Counted from the first letter of the stretch, positions 12,071 to 26,701 are shown. The stretch: DNA of 64,000 nucleotides from Archegozetes longisetosus (GCA_018873245.2 JAEMBT020000006.1:14292387-14356386); one strand, 5' to 3'. The notes: generated by a model not told the origin, from the letters alone. Numbers and translations: made by a program.

Positions 12071-14338
12071 TTGAATGATGCACAAAAACTGGTCTCTATG
12101 TTTAGGTCATATTTTGCTCGAAGACATTTGCTGCGATACACTTAATAGACAATTATACTAGTGTAGAGTTATTACTAACTTATGCACTTGTTTTTACTTC
12201 AAATTTTCTGTTATTTAGCAACAGGTCATTCAATTCATAATTATTTTATTTTTCTTTTGCAGTTTATATTAGCCATTAATATGAAGATAAGTCATAATCT
12301 CATATACATTTAGGTTCGATAAACGACAATAATTATTATTATAATACTGAAAACATAAAAATTAGGCAAAGCTTATGGAAGATAACTTGTATTAAGGCCT
12401 CAAACTTGGAAATTCATTAAAAAAATAGTAAATCAATTTCCAATAAATTTTAAATTACAATTATTAAGTTAAATAAATCATAATGTATGATATAAAATAT
12501 CATGAAATTCGAAGCTTTTTCTGTAAATTCTGTATGAATAATTCAAAATGTTCAAGCTATTTATTTTATTTAGCCGAATGTTGATAATTGAGCCATAATT
12601 TTGATTTTAAATAATGCTAATCATGTCTTCGAAGGTATTGCAATTTTTCTTGGAGATTGACACAATCCTATTGTGTTGAAGGAAAAAATTGAACCAACAT
12701 TTCATATTGTATTCATATTTGCTCATAAATTTTATACTAAAATTGAAGTGACGACTCAGTTAGAACTTTAAATCATTTATTTGAAATGGTTTTTACCCAT
12801 ACTTTTATGGTGACTGAATGCATAAATAATAATCTTATTATAATTGCCACACTGTACCACAATTTACTTATAACACTTTTTTCTATTATCATAATTTATT
12901 TGCTTGGCTAGTTTGTCAGTAGAGGATCATTTACCTAAAACTCTCAACACAGTGCGTCTCAATTTAATTAGGGGTGATTGAAAACGTTTGGTGTGAAAAA
13001 CTAGTTTTGTTCGTTGATCATTTCAGTTGTCAGTATAACTTTTCTCATTGTAATTTGACTCAATCTATTACTAATTCTAGACATTTTGCAGTGATTCGGA
13101 TATGTCTATACTTGAGATTAAATACAAGCCTGTGAAATAAAAACAATAGTAAAGTAGCAAAAATAAAACACTCACCCATAAGACATAAACTGTAAGAAGA
13201 AAAATGTATTTTGAAACTCAATTGAGATCATTGGAACGCAATAAACTGATACTAGTTTCAATAGCATTTTATTATCCACATAAATTATATTTATAACTGA
13301 TTAAGCGAACATGTTTTGCATGCATCAATATTAATTCGTAATTTATACTTGTGATCTCATTCCTTTCAAGTTACATCAATGTTTCAATAACTTTTGGGGA
13401 GTCGTATTTATAGTTCAAAGAGTTATTTATTTTTAATTGTAAAAACAGAAACATTTAAGTAATCGATCGTTTTATTACATTAATTAGAACATATTATTCA
13501 GAATTATGTAATTTAGATAATGTGTATCAAACAAAAAATTAGTAAACTTCAGATTATTCATGAACAAAATAAGGATTTATTCAAAGACTGATTGAACACT
13601 TTGAATCTTGTTTCTGTTGGGCTAACATGCAATTTAGTCATCTATTTTTGCAAATAGAAAATAATATAGAATTTATATTACATGTATCGCAAAAAATCTA
13701 TGAAAGTTCATTTTTCATGAGCATCAGAGAATATCATTTAACTATCAAAGTGACCTTTATTTCAATCTGTAAGATTTATGAGGACATCAGTTTATGAGAT
13801 TATGATCAAATCTAAATTTTATCATATCTTTCTAGACAAAAAGGTGCATTTTGCGCACTATATTGAGTGACCCAGTATTGAATGGGCTTGATAGAAACCC
13901 TTTTAGAAAAGTTAGCAAGACATTAGTCCGGAAATGCCATACGTTCCGCATCTCATTAACGCTTCTTCAGAACAAAATATCAAAAACTTTGATTTGAAGT
14001 CTTTTAGGAAGAAGTCGACGTTTGATTGTTTGGAAATTACTTTCGATTATTACTATTCAATCATTTTATTTGTTCTGAAATTTCGACGATTTAAATAATC
14101 GTAAAATCATCTATTTGTGCTACTCCCTCGAGGAAATTGTCGATATTTCAGTGCAATAATTATTTATAATAGGTTAATGAAATAATAATTTCAAATCGGA
14201 TTTCAAAAGCTTTAGCTTTAGTCTAGACTCAATTGAATTTTGAATGATAATTCAGGAATAAAACACAATACAAATGCATTTCAATTGAGTCGATTCTAAA
14301 CAATGATAAACGGAAAAACATTTTTCCGCATTCAGCTC

Positions 14339-14342
<4 letters not shown>

Positions 14343-14396
<54 letters not shown>

Positions 14397-14429
14397 ACTC
14401 ACTCACTCACTCACTCACTCACTCACTCA
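14343..14429. repeat. Compound microsatellite (TC)n(ACTC)n
   Basis: About 50 bp of uninterrupted TC dinucleotide repeats pass directly into about nine ACTC tetranucleotide repeats. The tetranucleotide probably arose from the dinucleotide by point mutation and expansion. A short tail near 14432-14440 (ctctctca) continues the bias. Confidence 0.97.
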
Positions 14430-17400
14430 TTTCTCTCTCAAGAGATAAGTGGGAGAGAAAGTTAACTAAATAAAATACTTATTTTCGAAAGTAACTACGA
14501 GTTAAAATTAGCTTTATTATAACGAGTTGTCGGACGAGTTGTTTTGGTGGGCGCCTGTCTATACATTTTATTTATAATGCGTCTATTAATACTTTAGTAG
14601 AATAGACTGTATTTATCAAATTTGGTTCACATTAGCGATAAACTTGTTTCAGTAGTAGTTTATCAAACATTATTAAGAATTTATTATATTTAGGTAAATG
14701 AAAATCAAATGTATTGAAGTTAAACTCTTAGTTTTATTTTATTTTAAGGATAACATCGATTAACGTATTTTTATATGCTTTGAAGCGATTCAATCAAAAA
14801 TATTATTTTCTGGTTTAAGGCTATGGATATAAGCTCAAATTTATGCTAAAAATTGGAAACAAGTCTTAATTGACTCATGAATTTTACATAAATTCTTTTT
14901 TACTGAACCAGAAGAAAACTTGACTCACGTTTTAGGAGAAATTTGTTTTAATTTAACTTTTCTTCTAATTGATTTGAAAATAGATTAAATTCTACTTTTT
15001 TTTAATTCTAGAAAAAAATAAATAATTAAAAAAATTGATGTTAAAGTTTAAATGAAGATGTCATCAAAAAAGTGGATAGTCATTACCCGCATTGAGATAT
15101 ACAAAAGTTGATTCCACTACAAAACATAACAACTAGATTCAAAAACTAATTTTCAACTTTGACTTTTAGCTTAAGAGCGAAACGAAACAAAAATAAAATT
15201 TCAAAAATAAATTTTAGCTCTTTATTTCAAGTAAAGAAATAATTACTTCTGGGAAAATTTCAAAACGTTCCAAAGAGGACAGCTTTCCCGAAAATGAACT
15301 TTTCGAATAAAATTCTAACATATCATTTAGTGATCAGACATGAGATCCATTTCAACAAAGTATTTATTAATTCAATTTATTGATTCATTTGTTGAGCTCT
15401 AAAAATATACTTTTGAATCAAATCGAAAAATGATCAATTTGATTAGTTTGAATTATTTTTAATTTGAATTCGCCTAAAAAACTTGCCATTAAATGACCCA
15501 ATTAATTGTTTGACAAATTGCAAAACTTTGATTATTAATAGTAGCTGCACTTTTTCTATTTTCCAACTTACTCTACATTGAATTTACCTCTGGAAAACTA
15601 TACCTGATTTTATTTAAGAACTGAAACTAGACAAATATCTAACATTTAAGGAATAAGCTATTTAATCTAAATTGTTAACAAAATCGATTTTTATCTGGGG
15701 GAGAATATTGTGAATTAACTTAAGTTCAAAAATCAAGTTTCAACTCAAAGTTTGTACTAATTTAGAGAAATTGTTACTATAAATATAGTTCTTCTTCTGA
15801 AGGCTCAGTATTTCATTTTTGCTTTTTTCGCTACAATAAATTATTAAACAAATGTATGCAAATGTAAAGTGAGTGTCAATGCTCATTAATATTCAATTAA
15901 ATCAACTATTTTACACCTGAAAATATTATTAATGTGTAGATTTGATATTAAAAGCTTAAGTAGAACATCATTTAAATATTCTTCTTTGAAAGTACGCTAA
16001 CAATGAATTGAAAAATACTTAAAGTTGTATTGCCTGAAGAATCTGAACAGATTTTGAAAAATATATTCAGATGCCTCCAATACATGAAAGGTATTTATAG
16101 TTTTACTTTTGCAGCCCAAATAAATCTCTGGCAACAAACTATTTAAGCTAATTTCTGAAGAAAAACTCAAAAGTTTGTTCATTTTCACAAGAACTATTTT
16201 TATTTTGCCCCGAAGTCTGCTATAGTCGGATCTGAAGTTCAAACCAATGTTTTTATGCACATTTAGATACTAGATAGAAGGAAGTTAACAAATCGATGGC
16301 TCATCACTAATAAAATATTAGGTCATATGCAAAATTTAGATTATCACGATTATGAATGCTCTTCGTATAAAGATTATTTTGACGTTACATAACAATTTAT
16401 TCAAATTGACTTCATTAAGGTTTCAAAACTCTTTTTAACAATTGAACTCATGGGTCAAAGATAAGGTTAATCTGGCGTCAAATATAATTATCCCATAATG
16501 ATGGAAAACGTTTGGGAACCAGCAGAGACCTAAAAATAACTGCGTAATTTCAATGTAATAATAGTTCATTTTTTAATTTAAATCAATTTCTATCGAGTTA
16601 AGACTAATTAAATTTAGTTAATTAAAAGCAAGTATAAAGTTTGGGAAAGTTTGTTATTTATTTCATTCGTCTTGTATGAACATGATTTAAGTATTCAGTT
16701 ATTATGACATTTATATCTTATGATTATTGGCTGGAAGGGTTAATTAGTGAATCATCTTGAAAACTTCAATAATAAGTTGGCAAATATCAAAATTAGACAG
16801 TTTACTCGTGAGCTCAGAACAAGTTTGTACTCGAAGACCAAAAACTATAACATTGACGGTTAACTTGTAAAACCTGATGTCGAAATCCTTTTCTATTGTA
16901 AGTCAAACACTTCGTTGCCATCTCAGAAACATGATTCGAACTAAATTTCTAAAAAAAATCATAATTAGGGTTTGTTTGAACAGTGTGTAAGTACTGCGAT
17001 CTCTTGTGTTTAAACTTTCTCAAAATTTGATGACAAACTTTTCAATTCGATTGAAGAGAGAAATCAAAGTAGAAAATAAAGCGTGAGACTTTTTTTTATG
17101 ATTGTCAGAGAAAAAAATTGCATAATCGTTTATTCACGCCAAATGGTAATGTCTAGTAATGTTGCGAAATGCATCATCTTCTTTCTTTCGCATTAACTTA
17201 TAAATGAGCTTTTTTCATGATTTGCAGTCATTAGCTTGCAATCGCTTACTTGAACTAAATCCATTAACTTATACCCAAAGGTCGAAATATTTCAAGTACA
17301 CCTTTATGAACCTAGTTTTTCCCAATAAAACTAAACAACGTCAGTAAGCTGAGAGAATTACAATGTAATCAAACTTTTTTAAAAATGAGCAAGTAATAGA

Positions 17401-18390
17401 AAAAGCTGCTTTATTCACATTTCATCAATGTAAGTATAGCATAGCCAATAATAGTACTTATTTTCGAGATAACAGCATTTTATAACTCTAAATTCGAGTA
17501 ACTTCAATAATTAAACACATAGCATGTGATTCAACTTGAAAAATTCTATTCAATTATGCTTTAAATTGTTTCTGTCAAAAAATCTTAATAAAAAGATTTT
17601 CTCAGTTTCAATATAATTGATTTTAAAATAAAGAAAATAGATTCTCTAGACTTAATTCAATTTGAACTGTTTTCATGTAATTTTGGTTGAGAATATGCAT
17701 TAGAGAAAAACTTGGATCAAGTTTGCATTTAGACTTTGCTTTGACCTCAAAGCTGAGAAAATAAATAAGAATGTTCTGAATTTAAGCATATAAAGGGCAG
17801 CAGTTTTCTTGATTCAAGTTCATTACCATATGAGGTTACCTTTTTTCTCCTTATTTTCACGATATTGACAATAAATTTAGATAGTTTCGCATCTTTGTTG
17901 GGTTTATAGCTACAATAAATTCACAAGAAATTACTTATTTGTCTCATATGTTATATAAAGAAGTTATTATACATATTATTTTTAGGAATGATACCAGTAA
18001 AACAATTTTATAAATTTGAACGGTTAATAATTTTACAATCATAATGATTGTAAAAATGCTATATTATATGTTTACATAATCGTGTTTGAGAAATATAATC
18101 AGAATTCATAAACAATGAACTTTTCATGGAAATTATTCTCTACGTAAAGTGGCACTCATTACAAACTAGCGATTTCCTAAATATAAATACTTTTAGCAAA
18201 CTGTATTTACAAAATTGTATCATTACTTCATGTTGTATATCTATGAAAATAAATTATATCTGTCTAACAAATTCTGTGTTTGCAAATCTGTTCATGTTAT
18301 GAATTTTTATGTAAAAATTAAGAGATAACACATAAATATAACAGAAAAATTTATAACAAACAAAAAACTAAGGTTTATAAGTCTTAATTA

Positions 18391-18646
18391 GCATGCCGTA
18401 GACAGCGAAGGGGCTGGGGGCCATAGCTTTGGAGGTTTATTTAAGTGTATATCTATAATGAAAAATACTCATGCAAAAGAAACTTTGAGACCATATTTAT
18501 TTGATGCATCAGTCGATTGCTTGTAGTCAAATATAAAGTCAATGCTTTGAAGCAAATTAACAGATATTTTAATGTTTTTGCCTAACAAATCAGAATATTT
18601 AATTTTAAACTTTTAGCCCCCTAGATCAAAAACCAGGCTACGGCTG
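18391..18646. mobile_element. hAT-like MITE, about 255 bp
   Basis: The left end reads gcatgccgtagacagcgaag followed by ggggctgggggcc. The right end, reverse-complemented, reads cagccgtagcctggttttt followed by gatctagggggc. Both match the CAGTGGCGTAGCCAGG...GGGGGGC type of end found on many arthropod hAT elements (from memory). The interior is AT-rich and non-coding. It sits just downstream of the third ELOVL gene, with no clear target duplication. Confidence 0.5.
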
Positions 18647-18687
18647 ACTGATGTCTATGCAAAAATTTTTGAAATTGAGATAAGAAA

Positions 18688-20085
18688 TCAATTTTGCTTC
18701 ACTTTACTTCTGTTGCTATATGCTTGACGATAAAAATTGAAAAACAAATTGAAGAAAATGATGGGTTGAACGAATATGATAGCCTGTACGGCTCCAGTCG
18801 CTAAGATAGTTGGATATCCTTTTTGTAAGAATATGAAGAACCCATAATAAACACCATAGAGAACAAACTGATACATTTGAAATAAAGTGATGTACTTTTT
18901 CCACCACAAATACTTTTGAATTTCAGGGCCTAACGATGAGAGAGCGTAATACGAATACATGATCACATGTATCAAAGAGTTCACTGTATTGGAAAGAAAA
19001 ATAACTATTAGATAATGACTTATACTAATTACTTATCGCGATAATGTTGCCTATAGTTTTGTCGATTCCTATTAAACAATTTTGATATTTTTGAGGTATT
19101 TTATAGAATCAAAATTATCCACTTCTTTTTCAAGATTACTCATTATCATATTATACCTATTGGAAAGAGTCCTATTGGCGTAGAAGTTGGAGCTACTCTA
19201 AGGGCAAACCAACCCAATGCAGGAACTGCAAATGAATCGATTGAGAATCGAGTTGCAATCAATCATAAATACAAATGTGGAAATTTATTCAGTTTCATAC
19301 CTATCATGTGATGATATAAGTGAAGTCTTGTTACCTGTAATTAGTGATAAAGTAAGATTTAATCAGCGCAATTATGAAAACTAATGAATTTTAACTTATT
19401 ATTATTTTAAAGAAGCATCTAATTATTTTACAATTTTAGATAAGACGAGATAATTGCTTTTGAGAAATTAGAAGTTTGAAACTCACAAAACAATTGCTTG
19501 AAAGATATTTTTAGATAGTTTTTAAAAATTAAGATAAATATGATAGAGCCTCATTTTAAGACATGTCAAGTATAAGCTAAAAAATTGTAATTTTCATACC
19601 TGTGAGTATTTCTTTCTCAAAACAAAGAAGACAGTGTCAAACAGATCCAAAAATTTAGTCAAAAAGTAAGCGTAACCTGAATATATCAATCGCATCGCTC
19701 TCGGACTAACATCAGTGCGATCGGGAAACTCGAAATCAAACAAATCGATACCGAAACGTACGCAAATAAGGGCTTCGACGAAGAAGTAAGCGTTGAATAG
19801 CACCAAAGATATATTGTAAATGAGCATCAAACGGCGCAAAACAAACGGTGAGCGATTTTTCATCAACTCTGGACCCAACTTCTTGACAAATATCAAGTAA
19901 GCAAAGATGATAGTCAACAAGGTCCACGGACCGTTTGACATAAGAGGAAAATCTCTGACCCGCTGGTCTCCCACTTCATCCCAGAACTCATGTAAGTAGT
20001 ATGTAAAGCCTTTAGATGAATAATTGTTTTTTGACAGTATTCTAGAAGATATTGTTATTGGCGTTGAAGATGTTGTCGAGTTCAT
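18688..20085 (-). CDS. ELOVL very-long-chain fatty acid elongase 3 (4 exons)
   Basis: Elongase of the ELOVL family, acting as the condensing enzyme in ER fatty-acid elongation. Minus-strand exons are 20085-19600, 19334-19301 (only 34 nt), 19225-19157 (69 nt) and 18983-18688. All junctions are GT-AG and in phase, giving 294 residues. The tiny second exon encodes the catalytic box HLYHH (167-171), with M in place of the usual T after it. Other motifs: [55 protein letters not shown] and [12 protein letters not shown]. The start is ATG 20085; the preceding GTG is ignored. The C-terminus ends NRSKVKQN. It lies head to tail with ELOVL gene 2, about 7.3 kb away, consistent with local duplication followed by intron change. 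Confidence 0.9.
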
Positions 20086-23000
20086 CACTTATCTAGAGAT
20101 AATTTTCTTATAAAACTTGACTTAATTGGCACTTAACACTCAAAAAGTACTTTTTTCATCTAATAATGGAGAAATTGAAGCATTAAAAGTTAAAATATTT
20201 CATTAACTGTTGATGAATTAAGATTAAATAACAGTTATCATGGCATAATGCTTTCTCTAAGATCTAGTTGTATTTATCTGTGATGGTTAGCGATTGAAGA
20301 ACAAGTTTAAAAATATATAACTTATATATGCCATGAAAACGTATCGCGAGTTCAGATCTGTTTCTCATTCGTCGACTTCTTGAATAACAGTCTAGTTGAT
20401 TAGGAAAAGTGAAAACTGGTTTAAATAAGTTAGGCTAAAGAGTAAGCACTACAGGATCTGCTTTTTCAAGTTTATTCTTTAATTATATGCTCCTTATTAT
20501 TCGAAACCACTCAGAATTATTCATTAAATTTCACGGTACTTAAGTTTTTGAAATTGTTAATCAATTCCTGAAACAAGAAAATTCGTATAAAAATTAGCTT
20601 TATCATTCTAAGTATAATTTAGTCAAACAGTAACCCCCCATAGATTTTAAAGGTTTAGCTTAACAGTCAAAATTTTCAATATCTAGAATAATGAGTCATT
20701 TACAGAAAAGCAATGAGTTGCTCTGTTAATCATGAAAGTCATTTTGACTTATTGTTAATATAAATTCTCAAAGTTGATTAGTATATAATTGAGTCGCGAA
20801 CAAGAAAGAAATATCTCATATCGTATATACTGCATTGTTTGCTACTTTCTTATCTCATACGAACTGATTATTGAGCCTTAACTGAGAGGAAACAAAAATA
20901 AGAATATATTACTTTTCAAATTATAGTTTGCATTCTAATCTGATTTATAATTTTATAATTAAATCAGTGCCTACATTAAAGGGATAAGTTATAACTGTGT
21001 CGTCTTAAAAGAAACTACTTTAAAGTTTCAGTTAGTAATATTATAAATAATTTACTACTTAAAAATCTTTATTTGAAATTTCACGTCGAAACATATCTTG
21101 AAGTTCAAATCTCAGACAAAAGATAGTTAGAATGACTAACTCATGATAAATTGCAAAAGGTTAAGATCATTCGCAGGCACTCATTTAATTATATATTCTC
21201 TCTAATGTTTTATTAAATAAAAAACCTAATTTGTGAATAAAAGATTTTTTCATAATTACTATAGTAAATCTCAGTAATGATGTAATTTATAACGCTTATA
21301 AAAATGAATAAGAACCGAATTCCAATAAATGATTGTGTGTAAATCATAAAGCTTTCAGTACTTATAATTGGTTAAAGCAGTTTCTAGAGCTAACTTTTAA
21401 CTTGGGAATTCAAGGCATTAGTAAGTAGAATCCATTTACAAGCTGATATAAGCAGCTTTGAGTTTACTTTAAATAATTTACGAACCATTTGTGAATGTGA
21501 ACCTCTCGATAATAAAAAAAACCCTAACTGTTCTAGCATTCAAACGAGTAAAATGCACTTGAAGTTACGTTTCAAAAATATTTATAAAAACTGATCTTGT
21601 TGAAGATTAAATATGAAATTTATAAATTATAAAGTGTAATTAAACATATTCTAAGTTAGATTCATCAGAATAATCTGATTCTCCAGATTTACAACTAAAT
21701 CAAATTAAAACGTGAATATCAAATTTTCTATTTTTACATCTGAATAATCTAGTAACGACATTAAATCTTATTTTCCTATGAAATAAAGTAGAATTTTTCG
21801 GCTATTCTTGTGCATTTCATACAGTTTTTGATTCTATTTAAACCAGCTTTCAACAAATCTTCTTTAATTGAGCCCAATTCATAATCATAAATCAGATCTC
21901 CATTAGGAAAATAATCAATTCTTCACATTTTAGAGATTTTAATTGAATTTCTTTCAACAATACAGATATTAAGGCATTGTTCTAAATCTCATACAGGAGT
22001 TTTAACAATTTTAATTTTCCCCTTTTATTAATTACTTCTAAATAATCATTAAGAGTTTGAAGAATTGATTTTTTCTTGAATTATTTGTCAATATTTGTGA
22101 AATTAGTATAACAAATATTATAAGAATAGCCTATAAAAGGACATAATTGAATAACTTTTATATCAATTAATATAAATATAAAAGTACGAAGTTTAATTAT
22201 TGTCCAATTTCTGTTCTGACTTCCGGCTGCACCACTCAGAAAAAACGATTTATCGAATCTAAGTTAGTATTACAGCAAAGAAAGTCTAATGCATAATGCA
22301 AATTATTAATAGAATTGATTCCTCGTTTGACTTCAACTTCAAGAGAGTGAAAAATGAAAGAAATTTTTCGAGAATGAATGTGAAAATTAGCTAAATGAAG
22401 ATATAAAGCTCTTTCATAATATCGCTCAGAGTTGCTAATTTAGGCGACATTTTATTAGCGTTATAATCAAATTAAATAGTTATCGTTTTATTGCAATTAA
22501 CGAATGAGTTTGATATTCATGAACATTTTTCAAATGATTCTCAAATTCAATTTTGTTTTCTGAAGTCAAATTTTCAAGTTTTCAAATTTAATGCAAAAAT
22601 CACATTTATCTATTTGAGGCAAACGGAACCCATAGTTGAAATGAGTGTTAAAATAATTAAAGAATAACCTTTCACATGACTTTAAAGGTTTACTCCTATT
22701 TCTGAAGATCATTCTCTAAAACTATAATACGATTTAATTAAACTTAGATTTGTATATTTAAAAAAGGTTTATCTGTTTTAGTGTATCCATAATGCGATGG
22801 AGCTTGGAATCAGTTTTAAAAATTCATGCAATAAAACCCAAACTGATTTATCGGTTTCAAGCTTATTTTCATAAATATCCCTATTGTTAGAAGTAACTGA
22901 TCTCTGTTTTAACTTCTTTTGCACTGTTTTAAATCTTTGTTCACAATCTTGATAAAGTTTTAACAACATTTTTTTACAAACATGAGTTTTTTCATCATTG

Positions 23001-25550
23001 AATTCGAAAAATTTATGCCAAACACACTCTCTTTTTCAATGAATCACTTAATTTCGATTTAGTTTTATCTTTCACTAGAAGTGCCGCTAATTTACTTGAT
23101 TGAAAATTATTATAACTCAATCCGTAAAAAATAAATAAAATATAAAATTCAAGTTGTATTTATGATTTTGATTATTTTTCACAGAAAACCGTTTGAAAGA
23201 TTTCACTCGTATTTCTAGTGGGATTTAGTGGAATCAAAACATTTTCTATTACAACAAACTTCGGCTTTTGAAAACTCTTTACTTTTAATTTTTTTCACTT
23301 GTTGGTGCGAACTCATTTCCCTTAAAGAAGTTTAATCGTTAGTTAATTAAGCAGTGCATCTGTCTATGATATTTATTGAATACAGTCTAAATTTCTCAAA
23401 AGCTTTTGTTGTTCTGCTTCTATAATATTGAATGTGCAGCGCGTTTTCTTCCTTTTTCACAAGTTTTTTTTATTAATTTTATTATTATTTAGTATAAGTG
23501 AAGTTCTCTTATTTGGCGAACCATTAAATAAATGAATAAATTTATTATTGATTGGATTAAACAACCATCCTAACTAAACACTTAATGCATACATAAACTA
23601 AGGTTTTGATAATGTTATCTATTGATCATCAATGTTGTACTGTTCGTAACGAACATGATACTAGTTGCGCTTTCCCTTAATGATAGATTTTATTAGTATT
23701 CTATTGTGATCAAGACTTTTTCAAACATCATCATGTATGAGTTTTTTCATTGAGACTTGTACTGAACTTTATTACATGAACAAAGTATGGGCTCAATGTT
23801 TAAAAAAGAATCCGAAGAAGAGAATAACTCGAGATAGGTTTTTTATTACCGGAACGTTCATATAAGTTTTGTTGTAGGCTTGGAAACAATCTGGTAAGCT
23901 TCATAAGTCAATAGTCTTCATAGTAATTTCAAATGATAATAAGAAAGAAATTTCATTCATTATGTGATTGTTAAGTTCGCGGAATCAATTAATCAATCAA
24001 TTTGAAGGGTGAAAAGCTCAATAGATTATCAGAAATGAGTGGGAAATCCATCAGGAGTGTTTAACCTTAAACTATTTACGATTGAACTGATTATAATATT
24101 CAAAGCAGAAACTGAATTTATCAACTAAAATCAGTTTTCATGTGATTTCCTAATATTATTGTGTTTGGCATTAATATTGAATCAATTTTGTGAAAATTTT
24201 TATTATTATCTAAATAAGTTTATTATAACATTCGATATTAATTGGTTAAAGGAAAAGTTTGTCACGCTTTTTCTCAACCAGTCAACCATGAACTCTAGAA
24301 TTATTTTTTAGAGTAGAAAATAATTAAATATTCCAGAAAAAATATCGCCCATAAAGGCAAACCTGTAAACCTATAGCTGGTATATTAAAGGAATAAAAAT
24401 TTGATCCGATTCACTTGTTACGCTAAACCAACAATTTTTCCGTCAAAAATATGATGCAAAACTAGATGTGAGTTATTCTGCTGCTATTTGGCTAATACTT
24501 TCAGATCAAAAATTTCTAAACCAAAAAAAGTTTTGTAACACTAATTAACAATATTATTTAGATTTTTCCGCTAACAATACTTAAGACGTGTTTCTTTTCA
24601 ACGACATAGTATTTTTATAAATTGGTTTAAATATTCTTCTAATTTCATAAAAATGAGGCTAAATGTCAATCTTTTGAGTCTTCTCAAGCAAATAATACGT
24701 ATTTGACCCGATTCTTCGATTCAGATAACTGAATAAAAGTGAGAACAAACTGACCTTAAGATAGTTTTCTTAAGACAATATCAGTTGAATAGGTGGGAAA
24801 TACTGTTCATTGAATTAATAGACCAGTATATTTAATATTATTAATAAGAGGAAAAATAATGTTAATCAGAGCAATTATTTCATAATTGTACTTGCATTAC
24901 GAATAGTCAATAAGAAAAAGTTAAGCTTCAAATTTGATGTTTAAATGTTTCGACTGATTAAACAAAAACTTCTATATTTTCAACTTCTTATCATTTCATT
25001 AAACAAAGTTTGAAGGTTTTAGGACAATATTTCATTTTTATGAGCCTAATCTTCAAACTAAATAACAACAGTCTTCTAAATTACTTAATAGTATCGATAA
25101 TAACAAGTCTAAAACCAAGGAATGAATCATCTTTAGCATTAAATCTATATTTGAAATTGTTTCCTAACTTTTAGGTAATATTGTTGAACCAAATAAAATG
25201 AAGTATCTTAAAATGCTATCTAATTAAAGAGGTTTTTGTAGTTACCTTAATTGATTTACTAGACCAAAAAATGAGCGACAAAGTTCAATATATTCCTATC
25301 TAGTACTGAATTACTAGTTCGTAGAAATGAAAAACCAAAATAGAAATACTAATTAAAGAATGTTTTGTCATATGCATATATTGCTTTGTGAAAGCGGTTA
25401 ATCATACTTTCTTATTGTTATCATTGATGCAAATCTACATTTATTTGACTGATATAATATTCATTTTATTCAATATTAGCGTTTCAACAATCAACAACAG
25501 TAACATTGAACGTTTGCTGTTGATAAACAGGGAGGTGTTTCTATCTTGAG
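20086..25550. other. 5.5-kb intergenic stretch
   Basis: No supported gene. A 63-codon minus-strand frame at 22778-22969, rich in Lys/Gln, faintly recalls transposon-borne domains but gives no firm match. The minus-strand neighbourhood 22200-22480 has short open pieces with stops between them. It may be an old, decayed transposon. Confidence 0.45.
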
Positions 25551-26250
25551 AAGGGATCACTTCGAAGTTTCGAAATATAAAGTTTCGAAAAATAAAGTTT
25601 CGAAAACCCTGTTTCTAAACTTTATACCAGAAAAAAGAATCCGATTTTCTAAACTAAAATAAGCTAAATTTGAAACTAAATATTTTCAAATATCAAATAG
25701 ATTAAAATTGAACATTAAATTAATAAATAAGCCTTATTTGTGGAATAAACTTGTTTTCACTATTATCAAATTGCAGAGAAACTCCAATAGATTAAGGGAT
25801 TAGCAGACAGAGTTTTAAAGATAATTAAAGCTTTAAGTCTCCCATTCATTAATAGACATCCTTCCGCAAAGGATTTTCTATTTTTTAATGTTTTCTTGAA
25901 TAAATTATGAATAATTGAGTTTATTTAATTAATAATGATTGCAGTTCTATATCTGCAGTTCACAATAATTCGATGTTTATAGAATTAAAACCTACAAAAT
26001 AGAGATCATTATGAGTACAAAGCTAAAGGATGTAAAGCCAGGTTCAGTTTAATTGATAACAAATATGCTAATCATTTTAATGGACACAATTACATCAATG
26101 TTACTATTTTTTACTACCAATCCATTAGTTTCTTAATAGAGATCTGAAAGTAATATCCCTATGAAAACAAAATGGGGTTTATCGTATTATTAGGGCTTCA
26201 AAACAGGGCTTTCGAAACTTTATTTTTCGAAATTTCGAAGTGTAACCCTT
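25551..26250. mobile_element. 700-bp non-autonomous DNA element with TTCGAAA-rich ends
   Basis: The left end aagggatcacttcgaagttt and the reverse complement of the right end (aagggttacacttcgaaat) form imperfect terminal inverted repeats about 26 bp long, followed on both sides by runs of aaagtttcgaaa. The interior is AT-rich and lacks an open frame. A shorter relative lies at 6730-7219. The superfamily is not assigned. Confidence 0.7.
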
Positions 26251-26701
26251 GAGAAATATATCATTAACTGTTAAAGTAATTGTAGTTCTTATTCAATGCT
26301 TACTCTAAAGCCTCAAAGTTTTTTATATCGTGATTAATGAGCTTCAATTATGTATTATATAGAAAGTTGAGTATACTACGAGGCAATTGTAATCTAAATG
26401 AAAAATTATAGACTTCATTAAGAAAGTTTACAAAATATTTATTGGTTTTAAATTGTTTGAGGCATTTATATTTCTTGTATTGAGACTCAGCAAACTGTTA
26501 AATGACGTGAAATCTGTAAGCAGATATTAACTGAATTAGAAATAGATCAGATTATTGTCTTATAAAACAATACTCTCAGTTTCAATCGTGCATTTCAGAA
26601 AAAATTCGAAACTAAAGCCAATTATTTTTCAAAAATTGAATTTAATTCATAATTGAAAGAAAAAATCGAATTTTTATAGTCATGAAAAGGTTAAAATATT
26701 T

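Larger units (their letters stand above)
11375..18390. other. 7-kb intergenic stretch
   Basis: No gene could be supported on either strand. It includes a microsatellite at 14343-14429 and a 12-bp-stem hairpin at 12027-12070. An 87-codon frame at 15997-16260 has no recognisable domain and no paralogue in the window, so it is not called. Regulatory sequence for the flanking ELOVL genes could be present but cannot be defined by eye. Confidence 0.5.

Noticed and set aside
14343-14429. CRISPR-like or satellite array
   Set aside because: It is a simple TC/ACTC microsatellite without spacers; no CRISPR-type array exists in the window.
15997-16260. 87-codon minus-strand frame
   Set aside because: No recognisable motif and no splice partners; frames of this length occur by chance over 64 kb.
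22200-22969. Possible decayed transposon-borne gene on the minus strand
   Set aside because: Short open pieces with stops between them and only vague resemblance to any family; not enough to annotate.
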